Positions 30,201 through 38,643 are shown, counted from the stretch's first letter. The stretch: DNA of 64,000 bases from Candidatus Zipacnadia bacterium (GCA_029820945.1 JALGUJ010000041.1:1-64000), one strand, 5' to 3'. The notes: generated from the sequence alone by a model not told the origin. Made by a program: numbers and translations.

Positions 30201-30287
30201 GTGCTCATCGACATCGAGCACGACGTAGTGGCGGCTGCGGACCTGAACGAGCTGGCCCTGTTCGGGGATTTGGTTGGCCAAGTGCAT
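27213..30287 (-). CDS. drmD: SNF2-type helicase, DISARM DrmD-like
   Basis: About 1024 residues. SNF2/HepA-like ATPase: LLADDVGLGKTIEAGLVAQE (about residue 135), LLIVDEAHNCAP (about 247), FLTATPHNGFTAS, and in the second lobe LVFTEYLDTLRYLEKLL, LGTDAASEGLNLQ and QRNGRIDRHGQ. A long coiled coil follows and the C-terminal part is rich in Glu/Arg/Gln. The opening IPEQGQLVQVRSRHYVV is how DrmD proteins of DISARM begin. I start at the ATG at 30287, immediately behind GGGGGG; an upstream in-frame ATG at 30365 would add 26 unlikely residues. First gene of the operon with the methyltransferase. Confidence 0.75.
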   Translation of the reverse strand: MHLANQIPEQGQLVQVRSRHYVVLDVDEHADNGDLSRKVRLECLDDDALGDELEVIWEREVAADVHDTSRLPRPDGFDALDTFLAYTSALRWSSNSVIAGPPLTAPFYGAVEIEPYQLVPVVRALQMNRVSLLLADDVGLGKTIEAGLVAQELIRRHRARRIMIVCPASLQRQWQEEMRAKFNLDFRILDRAEAERLRREYGIHVNPWRSHPRLITSMDFVKSERWLALFRSSLQEQRHPGLREWDLLIVDEAHNCAPSGRQHYVRDSDRTKMLRAITDDFEHRLFLTATPHNGFTASFTALLEMLDPLRFSRGTELNKPALRQVMIRRLKQQILDELGTHRFAHREVEALADLCLSPDERRAHELLDAYVQSRLERVESDRLWATQFALVILKKRLLSSPAAFYRSLETHVNTLAEQEGRGDIALVERMKERAEEDFDDDREKAEVEAAALQEATRLFEGLTGDERARLAELIEIADRLRTEADTKAQALLDWIEAHLRDGNSWNDERILVFTEYLDTLRYLEKLLEELGWSDRVLVMSGGMSMEERQRVNDAFQTPPSEEPVRILLGTDAASEGLNLQKHCRYLVHYEIPWNPNKMEQRNGRIDRHGQPAERVWCYHFLYDQEEDRRFLEVIVGKVKTQREDLGAVGDVIAEEVERAMLGLTDEIADTRQRSRVVDEELPRDLELRQRIHEVREQIEQTRADWDLTPEQMSLVLDEALQLAGGQRMEPVEAGALAGRAWRIQQLPESWRDLNRHLRNSREARLAVTFDHTLARDRTDVALLHLGHPIMQRAIGLFRSCLWEQISPDRPSLERCTYTIVPRAVTAGPALIVFGRLVAVSDEGRVLHEELLTLGGAIEERKLLPLEDATVHRLLGADGDYRPIPGEVAARLRALFPSHEQHITERFAELQAKQQKTLSQALKAKAQEARTQTRELIDQRIAEIEARLKQVQSEQEAAQRRLFDLEEREQLDDDIHWLERRRDQLRSDRQTEPDAAARRFALRSVRIFPAGLLYVLPETLVEGAR

Positions 30288-30563
30288 CCCCCCGCCGAGG
30301 CGCGTCAAGATGGGCGACAACGGATGTGCCAGTCGCGGGGCACAACAGGTTTCCAGGAGTCGCACGATGAGTCCTCCCGTGCTGCGAGATCATGGCGGCC
30401 GCTTCCAGCACCGCAGGCCGCAACGGCCCATACAGTGATGGCGTACGCACGACTATCGTGGTTGTTCTTGTTGAAATGACTGCAGGAATATTGATTGTAT
30501 CGTGGGAAGTACCATATTAGTCTGTTCTTTCTGCTCTTTGAGGCAGTGTGGGTGGTGACTGCC

Positions 30564-32588
30564 ATGGTGCGCCCGCAGTGCGCTTCGGCCCTCGCCCTTG
30601 TGCTTGTGCTTGGCCCCGTCTCCTCCGGTCTCGCTCAGCCGCAGACCGTCGCCGACCTTGAGCAGCTCTTCGAGGTCGACCCCGCACAGGGGTTCGTCGA
30701 GGCGCAGCGGATGTTCGAGGAGCCCAAGGCCAGCGGCGACCTCGACGGGATGATGGAGATCATCAGGCTGGTCGATGAGGGGGCCGGCGCATGCCAGTAC
30801 GTGGCAGTGGCTGATGGCCTGGCCGAGGCGGCAATACCGTTCGCTCGAGATGCGGGCAGATGGGAGTTGCTGGGCGACCTCTTCACGATGCGGGCAGAGC
30901 GGGTCTGGCACCTTGGCCTGTCCAGCCGGCCCGGGGCCATCAAGAGAGCTCCGAGAGCGGCATACTACGTTGGGTTGGCGGCGGCAGCGTACGCAAGGGC
31001 AGGGGCGGAGCCCGAGCGCTTCCTGTCGCTGCAACAGCAGATCGAGGCCGACGCCCCTGACCTGAGCGAGAGGCAGACCATCGCACGGGCTTGGCGCGCA
31101 CGCTATCTGCCGCACAAGTACCAGGCGCTGGTCGACGACATCGAGCATGCCGTCTCTGAAGGTAGAGACGAGACGGCCCTCTCCCTGATGAGGAGTACGC
31201 TGCAGGAACTCAGCATCGAGTCAGATCCAGCCCACAGCCAGAACGTCCTGAACTGTATCGCTGAGACACTATGGATCAGAGGTGGTGAGGATCTCGTCCC
31301 TGTCCTCCGGCGCCTTGCCGAGACCAGGGACTGGCCGGAGGCCTATCGGCGGAACATGCTCTGGTACATCATGGCGGGTTGTTTCTATGCCTGGAGCGGC
31401 CGTGACGACGCCTTCTACGACACGTTCTATTGGTGCCACGCGCAGCTGTACCTAAGGCACACGGGAGCCTTGGGCTGGACAGCCAACTTCCTCCGGAAGA
31501 TGCTGTGGTTCCGTCGATGGGAGGAGGCGGAGCGACTGACGTATGCGTGGGCTGAATGGGCTGTGAACGAACCGCCTGACAGAAACAGCAGTTGGGCGGG
31601 AGCCTACTTCATACAAAGCGGCACGCCTACCGCCTTGCGAGCGAGGCTGTGGGACCTGACGCTAAGCTCCCTTCTGCACCGAGCGGTGACGAGTGGCACA
31701 GGCATTGGGGCAGATGATGAGCGACTCCTCTCCCAGTCGGCGCGACATGTTCTCGCGACCGCGCCCGCAGGACCAACCCAGACGTGGGGTTGTGAGAGCG
31801 GCGTCCAGGTGCTCGAGGCCGCGCTCATGTTCCCCGATCCCGAGTCCCGTGTCTTCGCCTTGCACGAGGCCGCCGGGCTATTCGAGGCGGCTGGGCGCTC
31901 AGACCTCGCCGAGAACGCGCGCGTTCTCGCGGAGGGTGTGGCCGAAGGCGACGCCCCAGCCGTGCTCCAGTGTGATCTGATGAGGGCGCGGCGGGCGGCT
32001 GCACAGAGCCGGTGGGCGGATGTTCTCAGTGCGCTGGCACCGAGTCTGGCGATGCAGGAGCCGGCCGAGCCTTCGCTGCAGGCGCAACTGCTGCTGGCCC
32101 GGGCTCACCACGAACTGGGCCAGACGGACCGGACCAATGCCGCGCTTACGCTGGCCGAGGAGTTTCTGCAGCAACTGGATCTGTCTCCCAGCGCTCGGGT
32201 CGGCTACATGCTGACCATGGCCGCGCTCGCGGAGCAGAGCTCATGGAAGCGGTCGTTACTGGATGAGGCGCACGCCATCGCCACACAGGCGGGCTTGGGG
32301 GTGGTCGTCGACCAGATCGTTGACCAGCGCGCGGCCATCGCCCTCGACGAGGGCGATTTGCCCGCAGCCCGCGATGCACTCATCGCCGTGATCGATCGCG
32401 CCGAGGCGAAGCGCGAGCGTCTCGCCTTCGACCCCCTCCTGCGCCAGCAGTGGTTCGCCGACAACATCACGCCCTACCGCCAGCTCATGCGTGTGGCCGC
32501 GCTGCAGGGCGACGCCGAACTCGCGTTGGCCTGCGGCGAACGGATGCGCGCGCGCGCTGCTGGATCAACTGGCGTGGAAGAAGACTGA
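30564..32588 (+). CDS. exported CHAT protease, N-terminal (TPR-like) part before frameshift
   Basis: Residues 1 to about 660 of a CHAT-domain protein. The start chosen is the ATG at 30564, which gives a Sec-type signal peptide (ALALVLVLGPVSSGLA); an in-frame ATG at 30495 is also possible. The rest is an alpha-helical repeat region of TPR-like character (for example AEPSLQAQLLLARAHHELGQ), the usual sensor half of TPR-CHAT proteins. After ACGERMRARA the frame leaves the family sequence at a (CG)5 tract (32547-32556) and stops at 32588. The protease half continues in another frame. A secreted or periplasmic location is predicted from the leader. Confidence 0.7.
   Translation: MVRPQCASALALVLVLGPVSSGLAQPQTVADLEQLFEVDPAQGFVEAQRMFEEPKASGDLDGMMEIIRLVDEGAGACQYVAVADGLAEAAIPFARDAGRWELLGDLFTMRAERVWHLGLSSRPGAIKRAPRAAYYVGLAAAAYARAGAEPERFLSLQQQIEADAPDLSERQTIARAWRARYLPHKYQALVDDIEHAVSEGRDETALSLMRSTLQELSIESDPAHSQNVLNCIAETLWIRGGEDLVPVLRRLAETRDWPEAYRRNMLWYIMAGCFYAWSGRDDAFYDTFYWCHAQLYLRHTGALGWTANFLRKMLWFRRWEEAERLTYAWAEWAVNEPPDRNSSWAGAYFIQSGTPTALRARLWDLTLSSLLHRAVTSGTGIGADDERLLSQSARHVLATAPAGPTQTWGCESGVQVLEAALMFPDPESRVFALHEAAGLFEAAGRSDLAENARVLAEGVAEGDAPAVLQCDLMRARRAAAQSRWADVLSALAPSLAMQEPAEPSLQAQLLLARAHHELGQTDRTNAALTLAEEFLQQLDLSPSARVGYMLTMAALAEQSSWKRSLLDEAHAIATQAGLGVVVDQIVDQRAAIALDEGDLPAARDALIAVIDRAEAKRERLAFDPLLRQQWFADNITPYRQLMRVAALQGDAELALACGERMRARAAGSTGVEED
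32547..32556 (+). repeat. (CG)5 tract at the CHAT frameshift
   Basis: Ten alternating C and G bases follow ATG (32544-32546) and precede CTGCTGGAT. With six CG units the frame would read M-R-A-R-A-L-L-D, which fits CHAT proteins; with five it is out of frame. Loss of one unit explains the lesion. Confidence 0.7.
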
Positions 32589-34071
32589 CCTGCAGATCGA
32601 CCTGGCGCCGGAGGTGGCCGCGCGCCTGACCAAACTGCGCGAGGCGCGCCGCCAGGCGTACTCCCTTCTCGCACGGGTTATGGGGGGCGGCGGCTCAGCC
32701 GACAACCTGCGCGGCCTGTACATGCCCATCCGCGGGCTCTACATGCCGATCCGCGGGCCGCTCGACGCGGGTCAGCCGATTACCGACGAAGACGTCGCGC
32801 GTCTGCGGACGCTGCTCGACGCTCTGGCCGCCGAGGAGGCCGCACTCGAGGGCGCGATCCGCGAGCAGGTCCCGGCCTATGCGATGGCCAGCCAGGCGCA
32901 GATCCCCTCGGGCGATGCGCTGATCGCCGAGGTCGCGCGCCATCCGGGGCTGGCGGTGCTGCACTACACCTTCGCGGACGAGGGGCTCGCGGTCACCGCC
33001 GTCGGCGCCGACGGCGCGACGCGCGCGCGCCTCATCGAGCAGGATGGCGACGCGCTCTACGAGCAGATCGGGTGCTTCCGCGAGGCCATCTGGGAGCGCA
33101 GCGACGACGCGACCGCACAGGCGAGGGCACTCTACGAGACGCTGGTCCGGCCGGTCGAGGCCACTCTGGCCGGGGCGCAACGACTGTGGATCGTGGCTGA
33201 TGGCGCGCTGCAGCTCGTGCCCTTCTCGGCGCTCATCGACCGGCGCCGCCAGTACCTGGGCGCGCGCCTGCCCATCGCCTTCGCGCCGTCGCTGACGCTG
33301 GCGCTGTCGTCGCGCGGCGAGCGGCCGGCGCCGTCACGCCCGGCGGTCATCGTCGCGGCGCCCGACACCGGCGCGCTCGAGGTCGCGTTTGACGCCGAGG
33401 ATGACCGTGGTCTCTACATGCCCATCCGGGGCATGTACATGCCGGTGCGCGGGATGTACATGCCTATCCGCGGCGAGGGTGTCTCGTCGGCGCTGACCGC
33501 GATGGCGATGGTTCCGCTGCCGGGCGCCGCCGCCGAGGCTGAGGCCATCGCAGCCCAGTACGAGGGCGCTCAGCTTCTGGCAGGCGCCGCGGCGACCAAG
33601 TCGGCGCTGGTGGCTGCGGGCGGCGACTGCGGGGTGCTGCACATCGCGACCCACGGCTACGCCGACCCGGACTTTCCGGACTTCTCCGGCCTGCTATTGG
33701 CCGCGCCCGAGGGCAGCGAGACTCCCTACCAGGTGCTGACCGCGATGGAGGTCTACACCTGGCCGCTGAACGCGCGCCTCGTCACCCTCTCCGCGTGCCA
33801 GACGGCCCTCGGCCGCAACGTGGAGGGCGAGGGCATTCTCGGCCTGTCGAGGGCCTTCATCTACGCGGGCGCGCAGGACGTCGTGTGCAGCCTGTGGCCC
33901 GTGTCGGACGAGAGCACGAAGACGCTGATGATGGCCTTCTACGATGCGCTGGCCGCGGGCGCCTCGGTCGAGGAGGCCCTGCAGGCCGGCCAGAACGCGC
34001 TGCCCGCGTCCGGCGACAAGGCCCACCCCTTCTACTGGGCCGGCTTCATCGCCGTCAGAGGGCCGGGGTAG
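32547..34071 (+). CDS. CHAT protease, catalytic part after frameshift
   Basis: Continuation of the preceding gene in the +1 frame; the first family-like residues are ARALLDQLAWKKTDL. The CHAT (caspase HetF-associated with TPRs) domain occupies the last 300 residues, with the catalytic histidine in LHIATHGYADPDFPDFS (codon 33652-33654) and the cysteine in LVTLSACQTALG (codon 33796-33798), then GILGLSRAFIYAGAQDVVCS. Two clusters of the heptad G-L/M-Y-M-P-I/V-R interrupt the protein: two copies at 32713-32754 and three at 33409-33471. A start codon in this frame exists at 32491, but it would lie out of frame with the coding sequence actually used there. Neither half has an obvious partner gene. 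Confidence 0.75.
32713..32754 (+). repeat. two GLYMPIR heptad repeats in CHAT protein
   Basis: Two consecutive 21-base units encode GLYMPIR-GLYMPIR followed by G. The codons differ between units (CCC versus CCG for proline, CTG versus CTC for leucine), so the repeat is not a fresh DNA duplication. Confidence 0.85.
33409..33471 (+). repeat. three G-(L/M)-Y-M-P-(I/V)-R heptad repeats in CHAT protein
   Basis: Three consecutive 21-base units encode GLYMPIR, GMYMPVR and GMYMPIR, followed by G. Glycine, proline and arginine codons all vary while the peptide is kept, which points to selection on the amino-acid sequence. Confidence 0.85.
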
Positions 34072-34106
34072 TCACTGGGCTTCGCGCTGGTATGGCTCCG
34101 CCCGCG

Positions 34107-34123
34107 ACCTGAGCTCCTCAGGT
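34107..34123. terminator. bidirectional hairpin between CHAT gene and XerC-like gene
   Basis: ACCTGAG-CTC-CTCAGGT is a perfect 7-bp stem with a 3-base loop in the convergent gap, overlapping the XerC-like stop codon. No strong T-run flanks it. Confidence 0.4.
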
Positions 34124-35035
34124 GGGCGATCGCTCGCCTGCCAGCGGATGCCCCTCCACCGCCTCCCGGAGCTGCTGCGGCCCTACGTGCAGGTAGATCG
34201 CGGTCGTGTCCAGCCGCGAGTGCCCGAGCAGCTTCTGCAGCGACGCCAGGTCGCACTTGCCGCTGCGCAGCAGCAGCGTCGCGAAGGTGTGCCGCAGCGT
34301 GTGCATGGTCACTCCGCGCTTGGTGATGCCGCTGCGCTCGAGGATGCTCTTCCAGATGATCTGCAGCCGTGAGGCGTACAGGCGGTTGCCGTGCGTGGTC
34401 GTGAACACGCGGTCATGCCCGTTGTCCCGGCGCACCGCCAGCCACTCCGCTAAGGCATCGCCCGCCTCGTCGAGCAGCGGCAGGATGCGGGTCTTGCCGC
34501 CCTTGCCATCCTCGATGCGTAGCGTGCCCTCGCTCAGGTCAACGTGGTCCAACCGCAGCCCGAGCAGTTCGCCACGGCGGATGCCGGTATACGCGAAGGT
34601 CGCGATGATCGCGTAGTTGCGGATGGCGCAGTACTCGACGCGATGCTCAGCGGCAGCCTGCAGCAGTTGCCGCAGTTCGGTCTCGCTGAGGTAGGTCGGC
34701 AGGCGCTCGGGGCGCTTTGGCGGCGAGACCTGTCGCAGGGGATCGTGGTCAACGATCTCGAAGTCCAGCAGGTAGCGCCAGAAGCTCCTGAGCGAGTAGA
34801 TGTGGCGGGCGATGGTGTTGGAGCTCAGGCCCTCCCGGCGCAGATGCACGACCCACCTGCGCGCCGTATGGGTGCTCACAGCATCCGGCTCGAGCGCCGC
34901 GCCACTTTGTTGCATGAACGCGAAGAGTTGTGACAGGTCGGACCGGTAGGCACTGACGGTGAGGGCGCTGTAGCCCCGTTCGGCCTCGAGGTACACGAAG
35001 AAATCCTGAGCCAGTGTGTCCAGAGTCTCTTGCAC
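34118..35035 (-). CDS. XerC/XerD-like tyrosine recombinase
   Basis: Full-length 305-residue recombinase. The N-terminal SAM-like core-binding domain is present (YLEAERGYSALTVSAYRSDL), and the catalytic domain carries TGIRRGELLGL, DGKGGKTRILPL, TMHTLRHTFATLLL and LGHSRLDTTAIYLHV. It starts at GTG (35035) with only a weak ribosome site. Housekeeping XerC/XerD are similar, but the position at the edge of a defence block, next to a convergent CHAT gene, fits an island integrase. It may mark the left edge of the block running to 55524. No att site was recognised. Confidence 0.85.
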   Translation of the reverse strand: MQETLDTLAQDFFVYLEAERGYSALTVSAYRSDLSQLFAFMQQSGAALEPDAVSTHTARRWVVHLRREGLSSNTIARHIYSLRSFWRYLLDFEIVDHDPLRQVSPPKRPERLPTYLSETELRQLLQAAAEHRVEYCAIRNYAIIATFAYTGIRRGELLGLRLDHVDLSEGTLRIEDGKGGKTRILPLLDEAGDALAEWLAVRRDNGHDRVFTTTHGNRLYASRLQIIWKSILERSGITKRGVTMHTLRHTFATLLLRSGKCDLASLQKLLGHSRLDTTAIYLHVGPQQLREAVEGHPLAGERSPT

Positions 35036-35382
35036 TTCTGTGCACGCCCTTTCGTTGCGCGGGCGGGCATCAGCACGGGACTCGTGCTCAGGATCGCCAG
35101 AACTGTCCTCTTTCGGGGGCGAACTGGAGAACGGTACGTTACGGAGGCTTACATTCCGCTCTTCCCCCGCGGCCGTTCACATCCCGGCAGCAGAAATGTC
35201 GCGGAGAGTGTGTCTATAAGCCGAGTTACCAACACATCGCTTGGCCGACGGAGCGCTGTGAAGCTGGTCGGCGCGGTCCGACGGACACCATAACCTCTCT
35301 GTGTGTTGGCAGCCCTATTCGACGCGCCTCGATGACGACCTCCTCAGCGCGGTAAGTCGCGATGCTTCTTGGCCCCTGCCGT
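35036..35382. other. intergenic stretch upstream of XerC-like gene
   Basis: This region of 347 bases lies between two minus-strand genes. I see no gene, tRNA or clear repeat. The reading frames are short and lack ribosome sites. It may contain the recombinase promoter. Confidence 0.45.
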
Positions 35383-36441
35383 CTACTCCAACAGCGCCCG
35401 CAGATCCGCCTGCGCCTCCGGGTCGTCGTCCTCGAAGAGCGAGCGCAGTTCGGAGTTGAGCTGGGCCTCGTCGCCCCTCTTCAGCCAGTCGCGGTACTGG
35501 CCTGTCAGCCACAGGTAGCGGTCGAGGTCGCGCAGCGAGGCGTCGCGGTCCGACAACTCCCGGAGCCGCTGCAGGTTCGTCATGAACGCACGGTAGGGGT
35601 TGGCCGGGTCGGAGACGCAGCCGCCCCGACCCAGATGGCGGGCGATCATGTCCCGGCAGTATGAGTCGTAGATCGGGAACCGGTCGCCGTCGATGAAGAA
35701 ATGGCAGATCTTCGAGGCGAAGCTCCAGTGCCTGCGCTCGATGGTGACCCCGTCGGCGGCGGGCAGCGCCGCGATGGCCTCGGGGAGATCGTCATCGGCG
35801 GGGGGCTGGGCCATCACGTGCATTAGGTGCTCAGCCATCCGCCAGATGGCGTAGACGTTGGTCGAGTACATGTCGTTGATGACCGCGGCCTTCAGGATGC
35901 ACGCCTCGCGGTCCCAGCCGGGGAAACTCTCCGCCAGTCGCTCGAACGCCCGGTCCGTCGATGACCACTGCGGCAGGCGCTCGTGCAGGCGCCGAGCCGC
36001 GTCGATCTGCGCCTGGGTGATGGCGGTGGCCGGGCGCGTTGGCCTCGCGGACGGCCGCGTGGCGGCTGGTGCGCGCTCCTGGCGCTGCGGATAGATCAGC
36101 TCGCCGTCATCGCAACAGATGGCGAAGTTGCCCTCGTCATCCTGCTCGATGCTCCAGACCCCGTGCTTCTCTGGCCTGTACCACTCAAGCTGACCCCTAG
36201 CCGGGCGGAAGAGAAAGTCGTAGCGCACGTCGGTGCACCGTCTGGCGCGCTGGTTCTCGGGGTAGTGGATGCGCGAGGGCTGGTTCACGCACAGGAACAG
36301 CACGTGCGCCTGGATGGTCCCCTCGTTCGTGCCGGGGTATCGCTCCGCGATCCAGTCCTTGACCGCGCGGTTGGTCGTGGGGCTGCCGAGTTCCTCAACG
36401 GCCTCGCGGATCATCTGCCTGACCGGCGGGTGATGGTCCAT
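35383..36441 (-). CDS. DUF7669-like winged-helix protein, copy 2
   Basis: The 352-residue protein is a paralogue of the gene at 13952-14965 over its whole length: PPVRQMIREAVEELG, YPGTNEGTIQAHV, CVNQPSRIHYPEN, LKAAVINDMYSTNVYAIWRM, FASKICHFFIDGDRFPIYDS and YLWLTGQYRDWLKRGDEAQL. Roughly half the residues are identical by eye. ATG at 36441 behind GAGGAAGGGG. It lies 18 bp after an HNH-nuclease gene and is the last gene of a run of minus-strand defence genes. Function unknown; DNA binding by the N-terminal winged helix is likely. Confidence 0.75.
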   Translation of the reverse strand: MDHHPPVRQMIREAVEELGSPTTNRAVKDWIAERYPGTNEGTIQAHVLFLCVNQPSRIHYPENQRARRCTDVRYDFLFRPARGQLEWYRPEKHGVWSIEQDDEGNFAICCDDGELIYPQRQERAPAATRPSARPTRPATAITQAQIDAARRLHERLPQWSSTDRAFERLAESFPGWDREACILKAAVINDMYSTNVYAIWRMAEHLMHVMAQPPADDDLPEAIAALPAADGVTIERRHWSFASKICHFFIDGDRFPIYDSYCRDMIARHLGRGGCVSDPANPYRAFMTNLQRLRELSDRDASLRDLDRYLWLTGQYRDWLKRGDEAQLNSELRSLFEDDDPEAQADLRALLE

Positions 36442-36459
36442 AGCGCCCCTTCCTCGTCG

Positions 36460-37431
36460 CTACCGTCGCGCCTCCAGGATCGCCTGCAGCTCCTCGACCG
36501 TCAGCGGGCCGCCCCGGGCGTGATGCAGCACCCGGTGGCAGTTCGGGCAGATTGAGGCCATGTCCGCGGCCGGGTCCACGGTCACCTCGCCCTCGTACTC
36601 CGCCACCGGCTTGCGGTGGTGCACCTCGATGAAGCCCTCGCCGATCTCGCCGTATACCTCGGCGAAGGTCATCCCGCACACCTGGCAGCGCGTGCCGTGG
36701 ATGGCGACGGCGGCGCTGCGCAGGTCCGGGTTGCGCTCGTAGTGCTGGACCAGCCGCGTGGTGCGCTGGCCCTCGGTGTACTGCTCCTCGAGCCGCATCG
36801 CCTCCAGGTCGCGCAGCACAGTCACGTGCGTGGCGTCGCAGACCTCCTCGACCGCCGCCCACATCGCCGCGGCCTCGTCGTCGGGGATGTAGCGGAACAG
36901 GCCCGAGCCCCAGACGCGGTTCGCGGCCGAGGCGCGAAAGTCCCAGAAGCGCGGGGCGTCGTCGAAGCGGTCGGTGGGGACGCGCAGCCCCAGCGGCGGG
37001 TCGCCGGCGACGACCGTGTCCTCGCCGGTCTCCTCGTTGGTCTCGATGCGGTCGATGCGGAAGCAGGCGATGATGATGCGCTCCTCTTCCGGCATCTCGT
37101 GGTCTCGCGAGGTGAGGAAGGCGAGCTTGCCCACACCCGCCTTGTGGATCGAGATGCCCTTGCCCCTGTGAGGGCCGCTGTGGTATGTGCCGCCGCCGAA
37201 GCGAAGCTCGCGGTAGCCGCGCAGGTCCATGCACGGGAGGGCGTCCGCGGGCAGCACCTCGTCGGTGTCCACCAGCGCGTGGCACTCGTTCTCGGGCTGG
37301 CTGCACCAGACCTTGCCCTCGCGCAGGATGTTGATCAGCCGGCCCTCGGGCGTGCAGGGCGTGGTGAACGGCCCGTCTGCCCCGTAGACCCAGTTGAGCT
37401 TGAAGGCCACGTTCATCCGCTCGTCGGGCAT
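36460..37431 (-). CDS. HNH endonuclease with unknown N-terminal domain
   Basis: About 323 residues. The C-terminus is an HNH nuclease: CQVCGMTFAEVYGEIGEGFI, EVHHRKPVAEY and CPNCHRVLHHARGG, with zinc cysteines and catalytic histidines in place, as in McrA-like enzymes. The N-terminal 200 residues (MDLRGYRELRFGGGTYHSGP, GKGISIHKAGVGKLAFLTS) are not a family I can name and may bind modified DNA. I start at the ATG at 37431 behind GGTGAGG; a GTG at 37440 and an ATG at 37416 are alternatives. It sits between a PD-(D/E)XK-like protein and DUF7669-like copy 2, probably in one transcript. Confidence 0.8.
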   Translation of the reverse strand: MPDERMNVAFKLNWVYGADGPFTTPCTPEGRLINILREGKVWCSQPENECHALVDTDEVLPADALPCMDLRGYRELRFGGGTYHSGPHRGKGISIHKAGVGKLAFLTSRDHEMPEEERIIIACFRIDRIETNEETGEDTVVAGDPPLGLRVPTDRFDDAPRFWDFRASAANRVWGSGLFRYIPDDEAAAMWAAVEEVCDATHVTVLRDLEAMRLEEQYTEGQRTTRLVQHYERNPDLRSAAVAIHGTRCQVCGMTFAEVYGEIGEGFIEVHHRKPVAEYEGEVTVDPAADMASICPNCHRVLHHARGGPLTVEELQAILEARR

Positions 37432-37461
37432 CGGCCTCACCGCTGCGCGTTACCCAAGATA

Positions 37462-38643
37462 TCAAGCCTGCTCCTGCCACTGCTCGGACAGCGCCTCTTG
37501 GAGACCGCGGAGAGCCTGGACCAGTCGGCTCAGCTCCTGCTCGCCGAACGTGTCGGGGAACTCGCCCCAGGGCTCACGCCGCGATGATGTGAGCGATACT
37601 GCACCCTCGACATCAGACCTGTACTGCTCCACGACCGGTTTGGGGATGCCGCGCCCCAACATGTGCCACAGAGGCAGCAGCACCCCGCCAGGCCTTCCCC
37701 AGTAGACGGGCGATGTGTGGCCGTCGTCTCGGCGCGCAAACAGCGTGTAACCCGCTGGCGTGGGGCGCACCTCCATCTCGAGTTCTCGCGCCGCCGCCAT
37801 GATCCCCTCCTGTATCCACCATGTTCCCCTCTCCGCGCACCGTGTCTCGAAGTCGACCGGCTCCTCCGCGACCTCGTCCAGGGCCGGGGTCTCCACGTTG
37901 ACGTAGACCTCGACCTTCCCCTCGGGAGTCCCCTGCCGGGTCTCCACCTGCACGACGGCGCGTGAGATGGCCTCAGTACGAGCCGTCGTGCGAGGCACGA
38001 GAAGTCGGTCGCCGTTGGGGAGTTCGTAGACGGCTACCTCAATGAGCGCCAAGGTGAAATGGAGTTGAGGCGCCCGCTGGAGGAAGCGGACCATGGCCTC
38101 TGCATCTCGCCTGATGCCATCGCCAACGATGAGCAGCAGGAACCGACCTTCGTCAAGACACCGGGCGACCTGATCCACAAATGCGTCTTCCGTCGGCCGG
38201 GCCTGACCTTGCACCGAGACCGATTGCTGGACGTGCTCGTACAGGCTCCAATCGGTAGCGTCGTGCGCAACGGCAGCGCGGACCGCCCCCGAGAGGTCCT
38301 CGTAGGTCCATGTGGACAGCGCCTGGGCGTAGTCAACGATCTGGGCGACCACCTCTCTCCGGGCCTCTGGGTTGCGCCACAGCTTCGTCTCAACGACCGT
38401 GATCCCCCCGCTGGGACTGATGAACAGATTGTCGATGCTCCCGCTGACACAGCCGATCTCGGTCCCAGCGGGGACGAGCGGAGAGAAGCCGGACGCGATC
38501 TCGTCCACGGGCAGCATGTCGGGGTGTTCGACGAGCAGGTTCTGCAGCCAACTCTCAGTGTAGTCGCCATCTCCCAGCGGCATCTGCGTGGCCCTGACCA
38601 GACCCCCCGCCGTGAGCAGGACCGGGGTCCCATGCTGTCTCAC
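37462..38643 (-). CDS. PD-(D/E)XK-like nuclease family protein
   Basis: The 393-residue product starts at GTG with a textbook GGAGGTGA eight bases upstream. Near residues 68-90 is a restriction-endonuclease-like core: SGSIDNLFISPSGGITVVET followed by K, with aspartate and E-x-K in the spacing expected for metal binding, then EVVAQIVDYAQAL as in NucS/DUF91-like proteins. The rest is unassigned. It could cut DNA, or be a catalytically modest nuclease used as a sensor. It is located 30 bp upstream of the HNH gene and co-directional. Confidence 0.7.
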   Translation of the reverse strand: MRQHGTPVLLTAGGLVRATQMPLGDGDYTESWLQNLLVEHPDMLPVDEIASGFSPLVPAGTEIGCVSGSIDNLFISPSGGITVVETKLWRNPEARREVVAQIVDYAQALSTWTYEDLSGAVRAAVAHDATDWSLYEHVQQSVSVQGQARPTEDAFVDQVARCLDEGRFLLLIVGDGIRRDAEAMVRFLQRAPQLHFTLALIEVAVYELPNGDRLLVPRTTARTEAISRAVVQVETRQGTPEGKVEVYVNVETPALDEVAEEPVDFETRCAERGTWWIQEGIMAAARELEMEVRPTPAGYTLFARRDDGHTSPVYWGRPGGVLLPLWHMLGRGIPKPVVEQYRSDVEGAVSLTSSRREPWGEFPDTFGEQELSRLVQALRGLQEALSEQWQEQA

